Part shown: in pieces, positions 18,499-27,723 of the stretch | Layout of the letters: each line of letters begins with the position of its first letter | Position numbering within the stretch: position 1 is the first letter of the stretch | Source: Bradyrhizobium commune | Lineage (GTDB): Bacteria; Pseudomonadota; Alphaproteobacteria; Rhizobiales; Xanthobacteraceae | DNA length: 64,000 nt | Direction: 5' to 3' | NCBI RefSeq assembly: GCF_015624505.1 | Contig: NZ_CP061379.1 | Location: 62,001 to 126,000, forward strand | Notes under the pieces: model-generated | What the model was told of the DNA's origin: nothing | The model's input: the letters and a program-made list of their open reading frames with translations, nothing else | Databases searched by the model: none | Program-made: the position numbers and the translations under genes

Positions 18499-20069
18499 TC
18501 TCTGCCATCACCCACATTTCGCGCCTGATCCGCGCCGCGTTCGTGTTTGCGCGCGAGGGCGTGTTCGGTGCCGTCGACCCGAGCCTGGTGCCGCCGCCCG
18601 GACAGCTTGCTCTGAAGCTTGCGCGTATCGTCGAACGCCGTGGCGACAAGCAGGGACCACGGATCTCGCGCGCGCTGACACGGATGGGCCCGGCCTATCT
18701 CAAGCTCGGCCAATTCCTGGCGACGCGCCCTGATGTCGTCGGCTTCAACATGGCGCGCGACCTCGAAAGCCTTCAGGATCGCCTGCCGCCGTTTCCACAG
18801 GACGAAGCGGAAGCGGCAATTGCGACCTCGCTGGAGCGCCCGCTGAAAGACGTGTTCGCAAGTCTCAGTGCGCCTGTCGCAGCGGCCTCGATCGCTCAGG
18901 TGCATCGTGGCGAAGTGGAGCGCGACGGCGTCCGCAAGGCTGTCGCGGTCAAGGTGCTCAGGCCGAACGTGGCCTCGCGCTTCCGCCGCGATCTTTCCGA
19001 TTTCTTCTTCGTCGCGGACAAGGCCGAGACCTATTCGTCCGAAGCGCGGCGGCTGCGCCTCGTCGAAGTCATCAACACCATGTCGCGCTCGGTCGCGATG
19101 GAGATGGACCTGCGGCTGGAAGCAGCTGCGCTGTCGGAGATGGCGGAGAACACGCAGGGCGATCCGGATTTCCGCGTGCCGACCGTCGACTGGGACCGCA
19201 CCACGCACAACGTGCTGACGATGGAATGGATCGACGGCATCGCGCTGAACGACCACAAGCGCCTCGCAGAGGCGAAGGTCGATTTGCCCGATCTCGGCCG
19301 CAAGGTGATCCAGAGCTTTCTGCGCCACGCGCTGCGCGACGGCTTCTTCCACGCCGACATGCATCCGGGCAATCTGTTCCTGGATGATGCCGGCCGGCTC
19401 GTCGCGGTCGATTTCGGCATCATGGGCCGGCTCGGCATGAAGGAGCGGCGCTTCCTCGCCGAGATCCTGCTCGGCTTCATCACCCGCGACTATCGCCGCG
19501 TCGCCGAGGTGCATTTCGAGGCGGGCTACGTGCCCGCGCATCATTCGGTCGAGAATTTCGCGCAAGCGATCCGCGCAATCGGCGAGCCGATCCACAATCG
19601 CACGGCGGAAGAGATCTCGATGGCGCGGCTCTTGACGCTGCTGCTCGAGGTCACCGGCCTGTTCGACATGACGACGCGGCCCGAGCTGATCCTGCTCCAG
19701 AAGACCATGGTGGTGGTCGAGGGCGTGGCGCGCGGCTTTGATCCCAAGCTCGACATCTGGAAGGTTGCCGACCCCGTGGTGCGTGAGTGGATCGAGCGCA
19801 ATCTCGGGCCGGTCGGCCGGGTGCAGGGCGCGCTGTCCGGCGGCGGCGATCTCGGACGCATCCTGATGCGTCTCCCGGATATCGCGGCGCGCTCGGTCGC
19901 GGTGCTGGAGCAGCTCGAGACCATGACGCGTGAGGGCCTGCGGCTGTCGCCGGAGAGCATCGCGGCGATGGGTCGAACCGAGGGCCGCAAGAACCGCTGG
20001 CGCACCGTGGCGCTCTGGATCATCGCCGCGACCTTCATCGGAATCCTGATCGCCGTTCGGAATCTATGA
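18495..20069 (+). CDS. ubiB: UbiB-family atypical kinase/ATPase for ubiquinone biosynthesis
   Basis: 524-residue membrane-associated UbiB/Coq8 protein needed for assembly of the ubiquinone biosynthetic complex. Seen: the KxGQ motif ([15 protein letters not shown]), the A-rich loop ([15 protein letters not shown]), the invariant Lys in [10 protein letters not shown], the catalytic [11 protein letters not shown], and [13 protein letters not shown] hydrophobic C-terminal segment ([18 protein letters not shown]) anchors it in the membrane. It starts with GTG overlapping ubiE. Its stop lies inside the first of two palindromes preceding coaBC. Confidence 0.95.
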   Translation: MISAITHISRLIRAAFVFAREGVFGAVDPSLVPPPGQLALKLARIVERRGDKQGPRISRALTRMGPAYLKLGQFLATRPDVVGFNMARDLESLQDRLPPFPQDEAEAAIATSLERPLKDVFASLSAPVAAASIAQVHRGEVERDGVRKAVAVKVLRPNVASRFRRDLSDFFFVADKAETYSSEARRLRLVEVINTMSRSVAMEMDLRLEAAALSEMAENTQGDPDFRVPTVDWDRTTHNVLTMEWIDGIALNDHKRLAEAKVDLPDLGRKVIQSFLRHALRDGFFHADMHPGNLFLDDAGRLVAVDFGIMGRLGMKERRFLAEILLGFITRDYRRVAEVHFEAGYVPAHHSVENFAQAIRAIGEPIHNRTAEEISMARLLTLLLEVTGLFDMTTRPELILLQKTMVVVEGVARGFDPKLDIWKVADPVVREWIERNLGPVGRVQGALSGGGDLGRILMRLPDIAARSVAVLEQLETMTREGLRLSPESIAAMGRTEGRKNRWRTVALWIIAATFIGILIAVRNL

Positions 20070-20106
20070 TTGCACTGCAATCATAGATTTGATAGCATCG
20101 CTATCA
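20067..20106. promoter_or_regulatory. Two matching palindromes in front of the RHH-CoaBC gene
   Basis: TGATTGC-ACT-GCAATCA (20067-20083) and TGATAGC-ATC-GCTATCA (20090-20106) share the form TGATwGC-N3-GCwATCA, with centres 23 bp apart. The first is the core of a perfect 29-bp palindrome (20061-20089). Paired palindromes just before the gene are typical autoregulatory operators of ribbon-helix-helix antitoxins, and the downstream protein starts with such a domain. Binding is inferred. Confidence 0.65.
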
Positions 20107-20125
20107 TTCCGTTCTGGAGAGCGTC

Positions 20126-21577
20126 ATGGCGAGCCTGACCATCCGCAAGCTCGACGAGAACGTCAAAACCTATCTGCGGCTGCGCTCGGCCAAGAACCAC
20201 AGGTCGGTCGAGGAAGAGGTCCGGGTCATCCTGCGGGAGCTGATCGAGGGCCGTGAGGAGCCGCTGACGCCGTTTTCGGCGCCGCCGGCTACATCCGGTG
20301 CGCCGGCGCCCCAGCGCACCGGCGCCGTCGCCGAGGCCAGCGTCACCCTGATCATCGGCGGCGGAATTGCGGCCTATAAATCGCTGGACCTGATCCGCCG
20401 GTTGAAGGAGCGCCGCATCGAGGTCCGCTGCGTCCTGACCAAGGCGGCGCAGCAATTCGTCACGCCGCTCGCCGTGAGCGCGCTCTCCCATGAGCGCGTA
20501 TACGCCGACCTGTTCGATCCGCAGAGCGAGTTCGACGCCGGCCACATTCGGCTGGCGCGCGACTGCGACCTGATCGTGGTGGCGCCCGCGACCGCCGACC
20601 TGATGGCGAAAATGGCCAACGGCCATGCCGACGATCTCGCCAGCGCCATCCTGCTTGCGACCAACCGGAAGATCCTGTTGGCGCCGGCGATGAATCCGCT
20701 GATGTGGAACAACGCCGCAACCAAGCGCAACGTCGCGCAGCTTCAGCGTGACGGCGTGGTGCTGATCGGACCGAATTCCGGCGAGATGGCCGAAGCTGGC
20801 GAAGCCGGCGTCGGCCGCATGTCCGAAGCGGTCGAGATCGCGGCCGCTGCCGAGCGACTGCTGCGGCCGCCGGTGCCGCGGCCGCTCGCCGGCAAGCGCG
20901 TGCTGATCACCGCAGGGCCGACGCATGAGCCGATCGACCCGGTGCGCTACATCGCCAACCGCTCCTCCGGCAAGCAGGGCTTTGCCATTGCCGCCGCCGC
21001 GCAGGCCGCAGGCGCCGAGGTGATTTTGGTGAGCGGTCCGGTCGATCTCGACGACCCCGACGGCGTCACGGTGAAGCACGTGGAATCGGCACGGCAGATG
21101 CTGGAGCAGGTCCAGGCCGCGCTTCCCGCCGACATCGCAATCTTCGCCGCCGCGGTTGCCGACTGGCGGGTCGCCAACGAGGGCGAGCAGAAGCTGAAGA
21201 AGACCTCGGCCGGCATGCCGCCGCTTCAGTTGGTCGAGAACCCCGACATTCTCGCCACCATCTCGAAGCTGACCGACCGGCGCCCGCCGCTGGTGATCGG
21301 CTTTGCCGCCGAGACCGAGCACCTGATCGACAACGCCAAGACCAAGCTTGCGCGCAAGGGCTGCGACTGGATCGTCGCCAACGACGTCTCGCCGGCCACC
21401 GGCGTGATGGGCGGCGATCGCAACACCGTGCATTTGATAAGCCGCAAGAACGGTGTGAAGGACGGCGAGATTGCAGTTGATTCCTGGCCGGTGATGACCA
21501 AGGAACAGGTCGCCATCGAACTGGTCGCGCATGTTGCAAAGAGCGTGACCGAGAAATCCCGGGAGCCGGCATCTTGA
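20126..21577 (+). CDS. coaBC: CoaBC (PPC decarboxylase / phosphopantothenate-cysteine ligase) fused to an N-terminal RHH domain
   Basis: 483-residue enzyme of coenzyme A synthesis. Residues about 1-48 form a FitA/VapB-like ribbon-helix-helix antitoxin domain ([20 protein letters not shown]... [16 protein letters not shown]), then a Pro/Ala linker. CoaC follows from about residue 72 ([29 protein letters not shown] is the flavin/active-site motif), and CoaB from about 250 ([36 protein letters not shown]). Usual CoaBC is about 400 residues, so the extra 75-80 are the fusion. It is preceded by twin palindromes and overlaps dut by 4 bp. Confidence 0.94.
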   Translation: MASLTIRKLDENVKTYLRLRSAKNHRSVEEEVRVILRELIEGREEPLTPFSAPPATSGAPAPQRTGAVAEASVTLIIGGGIAAYKSLDLIRRLKERRIEVRCVLTKAAQQFVTPLAVSALSHERVYADLFDPQSEFDAGHIRLARDCDLIVVAPATADLMAKMANGHADDLASAILLATNRKILLAPAMNPLMWNNAATKRNVAQLQRDGVVLIGPNSGEMAEAGEAGVGRMSEAVEIAAAAERLLRPPVPRPLAGKRVLITAGPTHEPIDPVRYIANRSSGKQGFAIAAAAQAAGAEVILVSGPVDLDDPDGVTVKHVESARQMLEQVQAALPADIAIFAAAVADWRVANEGEQKLKKTSAGMPPLQLVENPDILATISKLTDRRPPLVIGFAAETEHLIDNAKTKLARKGCDWIVANDVSPATGVMGGDRNTVHLISRKNGVKDGEIAVDSWPVMTKEQVAIELVAHVAKSVTEKSREPAS

Positions 21578-22032
21578 GCAGCAAAGTCACGGTCGAATTG
21601 CAGGTTCTGCCCCACGCGGAAGGTCTGCCCCTGCCGGCCTATCAGACCGCGGAGGCCGCCGGCCTCGATTTGATGGCGGCGGTGCCGGAGGGCGAGCCGA
21701 TGACGCTCGCATCAGGCCAATATGCGCTGGTGCCAACGGGACTTGCGATCGCGCTGCCGCCCGGACACGAAGCGCAGGTACGCCCGCGCTCCGGGCTTGC
21801 GGCAAAACACGGCGTCACCGTGCTGAACACGCCCGGCACGATCGACGCCGACTACCGCGGCGAGATCAAGGTGATCCTGATCAATCACGGCGCCACGCCC
21901 TTTGTGATCAAGCGCGGCGAACGCATCGCCCAGATGGTGATCGCACCCGTGGTGCAGGCCGCGCTGGTTCCCGTAGCCACGCTGTCATCGACCGATCGCG
22001 GCGCCGGCGGCTTCGGCTCGACCGGCCGTTAG
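21574..22032 (+). CDS. dut: Deoxyuridine 5'-triphosphate nucleotidohydrolase
   Basis: 152-residue homotrimeric dUTPase hydrolysing dUTP to dUMP, keeping uracil out of DNA. The conserved motifs run in order: GLDLMAA (1), [11 protein letters not shown] (2), [19 protein letters not shown] (3, with the catalytic Asp), [10 protein letters not shown] (4) and the P-loop-like GAGGFGSTG at the C-terminus (5). It starts with TTG overlapping the coaBC stop by 4 bp, so it is coupled to coaBC; coaBC-dut pairs are common in bacteria. Confidence 0.96.
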   Translation: MSSKVTVELQVLPHAEGLPLPAYQTAEAAGLDLMAAVPEGEPMTLASGQYALVPTGLAIALPPGHEAQVRPRSGLAAKHGVTVLNTPGTIDADYRGEIKVILINHGATPFVIKRGERIAQMVIAPVVQAALVPVATLSSTDRGAGGFGSTGR

Positions 22033-22050
22033 CCGAACTGAGCATTGGTG

Positions 22051-22175
22051 CACCTCTCCCACTTGCGGGAGAGGTCGCGACGCGAAGCGACGCGGGTGAG
22101 GGTTCTTTCCTCTGGGGGATTGTCCCGTTGCGGAGACACCCTCTCCCCAACCCTCCCCCGCAAGCGGGGGAGGGT
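22051..22175. repeat. About 125-bp REP-like element, copy 1
   Basis: It begins with the hairpin ACCTCTCCC-N6-GGGAGAGGT, a second imperfect stem, and CGGGTGAGGG. It continues through CCTCTGGGGGATTGTCCCG and ends in ACCCTCTCCCC with a closing CCTCCCCC-N4-GGGGGAGG hairpin. A near-identical copy in the opposite orientation is at 50953-51068. The left half matches the ends of the DUF559 element at 39079-39526. It fills most of the 355-bp gap between dut and divL. Confidence 0.85.
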
Positions 22176-22387
22176 GCGCACCGTCATCGTGGCTAATGCA
22201 CGGCAGATCCAGCCGAATGACCCGAAGAACTACGTGAACCGGGAACAACGCGCCCCGCATTTTTTCGAGGCCGCCTTTGCGTTCACGATCTGGACTCTTA
22301 CCGCTGGAGTCACGGTGAGGGTATTGTCCTTTGATTCGCGCGCGGCGGGGGTCGCCGCGCGTAAATTTGTGCGGTCTTGGGGCAACT

Positions 22388-24892
22388 ATGTCAGGCGTGA
22401 TCGAGTCGATGCGTCGGACGCTGTTGTCGTGCACATCGTTGGCGCGCAACGGCCTGATGGGAAGCGCCCTCGCGGCGCTGTGGCCTGCTGCGCCGGCCGA
22501 GGCCGCCGATCTCGCCGACACGCTCTCGATCCTGCTGGACTTCAACCGCCAGGAGCTCGCGGTGCTCGCCACCGCGCTCGCGCTGCTTGGCTTCACGGTC
22601 GTGGCCGCGATCCTGCTGATGCGCACGCGGGTGCGCACGGCCAAGAACGAGGCCGGGCTGCGCGCGCGGATCCGGGAACTGCAACTCCAGGCCGACCGCT
22701 TCGGCGCATTGTTGTTTGCCGAGCCGCAGGTCCTGATCTCCTGGCCGGCCGGCGACAATCGCGCGCAGATTTCCGGCGACATCTCCATGGTGCTGCCGCG
22801 GGATTCGTCGCCGCAGCGCGTGCTCGCGTTCGGAACCTGGCTGCCGCCGGAGCCGGCGCTCCAGATGGACCACGCCGTCGACGCGCTGCGCGAGCGCGGC
22901 GACGGATTCCAGCTCACGCTGATCACCGCCAACGGCCACACGCTGGAAGCGCTCGGCCGCGCCATCGGCGGCCAGGCCATTGTCAGGATTCGCGAGCTCT
23001 CGGGCCTGCGCCGCGAGCTGGCCGAGACCAATCTGCGCCACAAGGCACTCACCGACGAGACCGAGATGCTGCGCGGCTTCGCGACCGCAGCGCCATGGCC
23101 GATCTGGGCCAAGGGCGAGAACGGCGCGCTGACCTACGCCAATCCGGCCTATGTGCGCGCGACCGACGCCACCAGCATCACCGATGCCCAGGAGCGCAAG
23201 CTCGAGCTGCTCGACAGCGCCGACCGCACCGCCATGGAGCGCAGCCTGAAGGACGCCGCCAGCTTCACCGCGCGCCTGCCGATCGTGACCGGCGGCGAGC
23301 GGCGCATCTACGACGTGCGCGCCGTCAATGTCGGCAGCGGCAGTGTCGGCGTCGCGATCGACGCCAGCGAAGCCGATGCGCTGAGCGCGGCGCTGGTGCG
23401 GATGGCGGAGGCGCATCGCCGCACGCTCGACCAGCTCTCTTCGGGTGTTGCCGTGTTCGACGGCCAGCGCCGGCTCGCCTTCTACAACGATTCCTACCGG
23501 CGGCTGTGGGACCTCGACCGCAATTTCCTCGACGCCAATCCCGACGATTCCAGCGTGCTCGACCAGCTGCGGGCCGCGCGCAAATTGCAGGAGCAGCCGG
23601 ACTTCCGCGCCTGGAAGGCCAAGCTGCACGAGGCCTATCGCGCCGTCGAGGCCGCCAAGGACACCTGGTACCTGCCCGACGGCCGCGCGCTCTCGGTCGT
23701 CACCACGCCGAATCCGGAGGGCGGCGTCACCTATCTGTTCGACGACGTCACCGAGAGCCTCGAGCTCGCCCGCCGCTTCGACGGCATGATCCGGGTCCAG
23801 CGCGAGACGCTGGACAGCCTCGCCGAGGGCGTCGCCGTGTTCGGCAGCAACGGCAAGGCGCAGCTGTTCAACCCGGCCTTCGTCCGGATGTGGAAGCTGT
23901 CAAACGATGCGATGCGCGAGGAGCCGCATGTCCAGACCGTCGAGGGCTGGTGCCAGCAGCTGTTCGACGACGGCGTCGTCTGGCGCCAGATCCGCGAAGC
24001 CATCACCTCGATCGAGAACCGCGCCGACGTGCCGCTCAAGCTGGAGCGCAAGGACGGCAGCGTGCTCGACGGCATGATCCGGCCGCTGCCCGACGGCGCC
24101 ACCATGCTGACCTTCCAGGACATCACCGACACCGAGAATGTCGAGCGCGCGCTGCGCGAGCGCAACGAGGCGCTGGAGACCGCCGACCAGATGAAGGTGG
24201 ATTTCGTCCACCACGTCTCCTACGAGCTGCGCTCGCCGCTCACCACCATCATCGGCTTCGCGCATTTCCTCAGCGACCCCTCGACCGGGCCGCTGACGCC
24301 GAAGCAGGCGGAATATCTCGACTACGTCACCAAATCGACCAACGCGCTGCTGGCGCTCACCAACAACATCCTCGATCTCGCCACCATCGACGCCGGCGCC
24401 ATGAAGCTGGAGCTCGGCCCGGTCGACGTCAGCAAGACCATCGAGCTTGCCGCCGAAGGCATCCAGGACCGGCTCGCCACCGACCGCATCCGCCTCAAGG
24501 TCGAGATCGCGCCCGATGTCGGCAGCTTCGTCGGCGACGAGAAGCGCGTGGTGCAGGTGCTCTATAATCTGCTCGCCAACGCCGTCGGCTTCTCGCCGCC
24601 GGATTCCACCGTCGGCATCAGCGCACGCCGGACCGAGCGCAGCGTCGTCTTCATTGTGACAGATTCCGGACCTGGAATACCCGCCGACATGAAGGACAAG
24701 GTGTTCAACTGGTTCGAGAGCCGCTCGCAGGGCTCGCGCCACCGCGGCGCAGGCCTCGGCCTGTCGCTGGTGCGCTCCTTCGTCGAGCTTCATGGCGGCA
24801 AGGTGCGGGTGGATTCAAGCCCCGGCAAGGGCACGGTCGTGATCTGCGATTTCCCGACCGACCAGGCGGCGCATCGCGACGCCGCCGAATGA
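22388..24892 (+). CDS. divL: DivL-like PAS-containing histidine-kinase homolog with Tyr at the phospho-site
   Basis: 834-residue membrane protein with one hydrophobic segment (about residues 50-80), PAS-like domains (about 230-340, 350-470, 475-590), a HisKA-like dimerisation helix and a C-terminal HATPase (DEKRVVQVLYNLLANAVGF; DSGPGIP; GAGLGLSLVRSFVELHGG). At the phospho-acceptor position (family SHELRTPL) the text is VSYELRSPL, with Tyr612 for His, the hallmark of Caulobacter DivL, which tunes the CckA-CtrA cell-cycle pathway. The downstream tsaE fits the divL neighbourhood. The ATG at 22388 was preferred to an upstream one at 22331. Confidence 0.88.
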   Translation: MSGVIESMRRTLLSCTSLARNGLMGSALAALWPAAPAEAADLADTLSILLDFNRQELAVLATALALLGFTVVAAILLMRTRVRTAKNEAGLRARIRELQLQADRFGALLFAEPQVLISWPAGDNRAQISGDISMVLPRDSSPQRVLAFGTWLPPEPALQMDHAVDALRERGDGFQLTLITANGHTLEALGRAIGGQAIVRIRELSGLRRELAETNLRHKALTDETEMLRGFATAAPWPIWAKGENGALTYANPAYVRATDATSITDAQERKLELLDSADRTAMERSLKDAASFTARLPIVTGGERRIYDVRAVNVGSGSVGVAIDASEADALSAALVRMAEAHRRTLDQLSSGVAVFDGQRRLAFYNDSYRRLWDLDRNFLDANPDDSSVLDQLRAARKLQEQPDFRAWKAKLHEAYRAVEAAKDTWYLPDGRALSVVTTPNPEGGVTYLFDDVTESLELARRFDGMIRVQRETLDSLAEGVAVFGSNGKAQLFNPAFVRMWKLSNDAMREEPHVQTVEGWCQQLFDDGVVWRQIREAITSIENRADVPLKLERKDGSVLDGMIRPLPDGATMLTFQDITDTENVERALRERNEALETADQMKVDFVHHVSYELRSPLTTIIGFAHFLSDPSTGPLTPKQAEYLDYVTKSTNALLALTNNILDLATIDAGAMKLELGPVDVSKTIELAAEGIQDRLATDRIRLKVEIAPDVGSFVGDEKRVVQVLYNLLANAVGFSPPDSTVGISARRTERSVVFIVTDSGPGIPADMKDKVFNWFESRSQGSRHRGAGLGLSLVRSFVELHGGKVRVDSSPGKGTVVICDFPTDQAAHRDAAE

Positions 24893-26421
24893 CCGAGCCG
24901 GCCACATTCTCCGTCGCGCTTGTCAACGAGACGGCCACCGCGCAGCTGATGGCCGATCTCGCGCTGCTGGTCGGACCGGGCGACGTCATCACCCTCACCG
25001 GCGACCTCGGCGCCGGCAAGACCGCAGCGGCCCGCAGCCTGATCCGCTATCTCGCCGGTGACGAGGCACTGGAAGTGCCGAGCCCAACCTTCACGCTGGT
25101 GCAGGGTTACGAGCTGCCGGCATTTGCCGTGATGCATGCCGATCTCTACCGCGTCGAGGACGAGAGCGAGCTCGAGGAGATCGGGCTGTCGCCGCTGCCG
25201 GACGCCACCCTCGTGCTGATCGAATGGCCCGAGCGCGCGCCGTCGGCGATGCCAGAGGATCGCATCGACATCGTGCTGACGCATCGCCCGGCGCTCGGCT
25301 CGACTGCGCGCGCGGCCGACATCACCGGTTACGGCAAGAGCGCGGCGATCGTTGCGCGGTTGAAGACGCTGCGCGAATTCCTCGACGCGTCCGGCTATAT
25401 GGATGCAACGCGCAAGCGCATGCCCGGCGACGCCTCGACGCGTTCCTACGCACGCCTGATCCGCGACGACGGAATCGTCATTCTCATGAACTCGCCGCAG
25501 CGCCCGGATGGCGCAGCGCTCTATAACGGCAAGTCCTACAGCGCGGCAGTGCATCTTGCCGAGAACATCAAGCCGTTCGTTGCCGTCGACGAAGGCCTGC
25601 GCGTGGCGGGAATCTCAGCGCCCGCGATCCACCATTACGATCTCGACCACGGCTTCCTGATCTCCGAGGATTTCGGCAGTGAAGGCGTGATCGAAGGTGA
25701 TCCGCCGCGCCCGATCACCGAACGTTACGAAGCTGCGACCGACGTGCTGGCCGTGCTGCACCGCAGGACATTGCCGGAGACACTGCGGCTGGCGGATCAG
25801 ACCTACACCATTCCTGCCTTCGACACCGAGGCGCTGCTGATCGAGATCGGGTTGATGCCGGAATGGTATCTGCCCGATCGCAACGCGCCGCTGAGCGACG
25901 ACAAGCGCGCGGAATTCTTCGCGATGTGGCGCGAGCTGCTGAAGAAGCCGCTGGCCGCGCCAAAAACCTGGATCATCCGCGACTACCACTCGCCCAATCT
26001 GATCTGGCTCGCCGATCGTACCGGCATGGCGCGCGTCGGCGTGATCGACTTCCAGGACACCGTGCTCGGGCCGCACGCTTATGACGTGGTGTCGTTGCTC
26101 CAGGACGCGCGTATCGACGTCCCTGAGACCCTCGAGCTGACGCTGCTGTCGCGCTACATCAAGACGCGCCGCGCAGGTGATGCGAGCTTCGATGCGGCCG
26201 GATTCGCCGAGCTTTACGCCATCATGTCGGCGCAGCGCAACACGCGGCTGCTCGGCACCTTTGCGCGGCTGAACCGCCGCGACGGTAAGCCGCATTATTT
26301 GCGCCACCAGCCGCGGATCTGGACCTATCTCCAGCGTTCGCTGGCGCATCCCGCACTCGGCGCCCTGCGCGACTGGTACCTCGCCAATGTGCCGCCGCCG
26401 GGGTCGCAAACCGGAACCTGA
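24889..26421 (+). CDS. TsaE-AmgK fusion: tRNA t6A ATPase plus cell-wall amino sugar kinase
   Basis: 510 residues. The N-terminal part (about 1-150) is TsaE, with Walker A GDLGAGKTAAARSLIR and the PSPTFTLVQGY and HADLYRVEDESELEEIG signatures; it supports the TsaB/TsaD complex making t6A37 on tRNA. The C-terminal part (about 165-505) is an APH-fold kinase like AmgK, with RDYHSPNLIW and VIDFQD as catalytic and metal loops, which phosphorylates N-acetylmuramate/N-acetylglucosamine at C1. The ATG overlaps the divL stop by 4 bp. murU, the next enzyme of the same recycling route, lies 0.6 kb downstream. Confidence 0.9.
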   Translation: MTEPATFSVALVNETATAQLMADLALLVGPGDVITLTGDLGAGKTAAARSLIRYLAGDEALEVPSPTFTLVQGYELPAFAVMHADLYRVEDESELEEIGLSPLPDATLVLIEWPERAPSAMPEDRIDIVLTHRPALGSTARAADITGYGKSAAIVARLKTLREFLDASGYMDATRKRMPGDASTRSYARLIRDDGIVILMNSPQRPDGAALYNGKSYSAAVHLAENIKPFVAVDEGLRVAGISAPAIHHYDLDHGFLISEDFGSEGVIEGDPPRPITERYEAATDVLAVLHRRTLPETLRLADQTYTIPAFDTEALLIEIGLMPEWYLPDRNAPLSDDKRAEFFAMWRELLKKPLAAPKTWIIRDYHSPNLIWLADRTGMARVGVIDFQDTVLGPHAYDVVSLLQDARIDVPETLELTLLSRYIKTRRAGDASFDAAGFAELYAIMSAQRNTRLLGTFARLNRRDGKPHYLRHQPRIWTYLQRSLAHPALGALRDWYLANVPPPGSQTGT

Positions 26422-26499
26422 TTTACCGGCTGTTAGCCAAGCCGCCGGTATCATCGCCCGCTGGAGGCAAGGATCGAGGCAAGGCTGGAGCAAGGGCAT

Positions 26500-26817
26500 A
26501 TGGCGGTGAAGACGGACCAGCGCGGCAATAGCCGGGTGATTTTTGAACGCGGGATTCCCGCCCAGATGATGGGGATCGACGGCACCTGGCGGCGCGAATG
26601 CACCATGGAGGACGTCTCCGAATCCGGCGCCAAGCTGACCATCGACGGCTCGGTGGAAGGCCTGCACCTGAAGGAATTCTTTCTGGTGCTGTCGTCCACC
26701 GGGTTGGCGTACCGCCGTTGCGAGCTCGCTTGGGTCAATGGCGACCAGATCGGCGTCAATTTCCTCAAGCCCGGCGACAAGAAGAAAAAGGCGCGTTCCA
26801 CATCTGTCGGAGCGTGA
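26500..26817 (+). CDS. PilZ-domain protein
   Basis: 105-residue single-domain PilZ protein, a likely cyclic-di-GMP receptor. The two binding motifs are recognisable: an N-terminal RGNSR segment in place of RxxxR and DVSESGAKL as (D/N)xSxxG. It lies between tsaE-amgK and murU in the same direction, 78 bp after the former. The effector it controls is unknown; whether it binds cyclic-di-GMP is inferred from the motifs. Confidence 0.85.
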   Translation: MAVKTDQRGNSRVIFERGIPAQMMGIDGTWRRECTMEDVSESGAKLTIDGSVEGLHLKEFFLVLSSTGLAYRRCELAWVNGDQIGVNFLKPGDKKKKARSTSVGA

Positions 26818-26920
26818 GGGCAACACCCGTCGTACAGCCGTCACGGCGGGCGATTAAGGCGGATCAGATGCGGGTGTGACCGACCGAATCCCGTGCTAGG
26901 GTTGCTGCAAACGCGAAATC

Positions 26921-26973
26921 CAAGAGTCTGAGAAATTCAAGAGTCTGAGACAAGGTCTGGGAAGAGTCTGAGA
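26921..26973 (+). repeat. Three short direct repeats before murU
   Basis: AAGAGTCTGAGA occurs three times, in 26921-26933, 26938-26950 and 26961-26973, the first two as identical 13-mers beginning with C. The last copy abuts the ribosome binding region of murU. The copies may have arisen by slippage or may be a binding array; nothing else is shown. Confidence 0.75.
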
Positions 26974-26982
26974 AAGCGAACG

Positions 26983-27705
26983 ATGTCCGTCAAACCGACC
27001 AAAGCCATGGTGCTCGCCGCAGGGTTCGGCCTGCGCATGCGTCCGTTGACGGATAAGATGCCGAAGCCGCTGGTGCCGGTCGCCGGCCAGCCGCTGCTCG
27101 ACCACGTGCTCGACAAGCTTGGCAAGGCCGGCGTGACCGACGCCGTCGTCAATGTGCATTATCTGCCGGACCAGATCATCGCGCACGTCGCAGGCCGAAA
27201 GCATCCGCACGTGACCATCTCGGACGAGCGCGACCAGGTGCTGGGCACCGGCGGCGGCGTGGTCAAGGCGCTGCCGCTGCTCGGCAACGCGCCGTTCTTC
27301 CATGTCAATTCCGACACGCTGTGGATCGACGGCGTGCGCTCGAACCTGGCGCGGCTGGCGGAAAACTTCGATCCCGCGCGGATGGACATCCTGCTGCTGA
27401 TGGCGCCGACCGCGACCAGCATCGGCTATGGCGGCCGCGGCGATTACGGCATGACGCCCGACGGCGCCTTGCGCAAGCGCAAGGAAAAAGAGATCGTTCC
27501 GTTCGTCTATGCCGGCGCGGCGATCCTGTCCCCGTCGATCTTCGCCGATGCGCCGAACGGCGAGTTCTCGCTGACGAAAATGTTCGACCGCGCCAATGAG
27601 CAGGAGCGCCTGTTCGGCCTTCGTCTCGACGGCGTCTGGATGCATGTCGGCACGCCCGACGCGGTGCATGCCGCGGAAGAGGCGTTTCTGGAGAGCGTGG
27701 CGTAG
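26983..27705 (+). CDS. murU: N-acetylmuramate-1-phosphate uridylyltransferase (MurU-like)
   Basis: 240-residue sugar-1-phosphate nucleotidyltransferase with the signature MVLAAGFGLRMRPLTDKMPKPLVPVAG at residues 9-35 and GTGGGVVKALPLLG further on. In Pseudomonas and other bacteria without MurQ-based recycling, AmgK and MurU convert N-acetylmuramic acid to UDP-MurNAc and bypass de novo synthesis. The tsaE-amgK fusion just upstream supports this role. A plain mannose-1-phosphate guanylyltransferase function is the main alternative. Confidence 0.87.
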   Translation: MSVKPTKAMVLAAGFGLRMRPLTDKMPKPLVPVAGQPLLDHVLDKLGKAGVTDAVVNVHYLPDQIIAHVAGRKHPHVTISDERDQVLGTGGGVVKALPLLGNAPFFHVNSDTLWIDGVRSNLARLAENFDPARMDILLLMAPTATSIGYGGRGDYGMTPDGALRKRKEKEIVPFVYAGAAILSPSIFADAPNGEFSLTKMFDRANEQERLFGLRLDGVWMHVGTPDAVHAAEEAFLESVA

Positions 27706-27723
27706 GGCTGCGAACACGGTGCC

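Noticed and set aside
20126..20270. A free-standing antitoxin gene separate from coaBC
   Set aside because: The reading frame continues without a stop from the RHH domain into CoaC, and no toxin gene is adjacent.
20081..21532. 483-codon open frame antisense to coaBC
   Set aside because: CoaB and CoaC motifs are all on the plus strand; the antisense product is rich in Arg, His and Gly without domain features.
22045..24567. 840-codon open frame overlapping divL
   Set aside because: It is Arg/Ala-rich with no family features and lies in the wrong frame over a clear DivL; typical of high-GC DNA.
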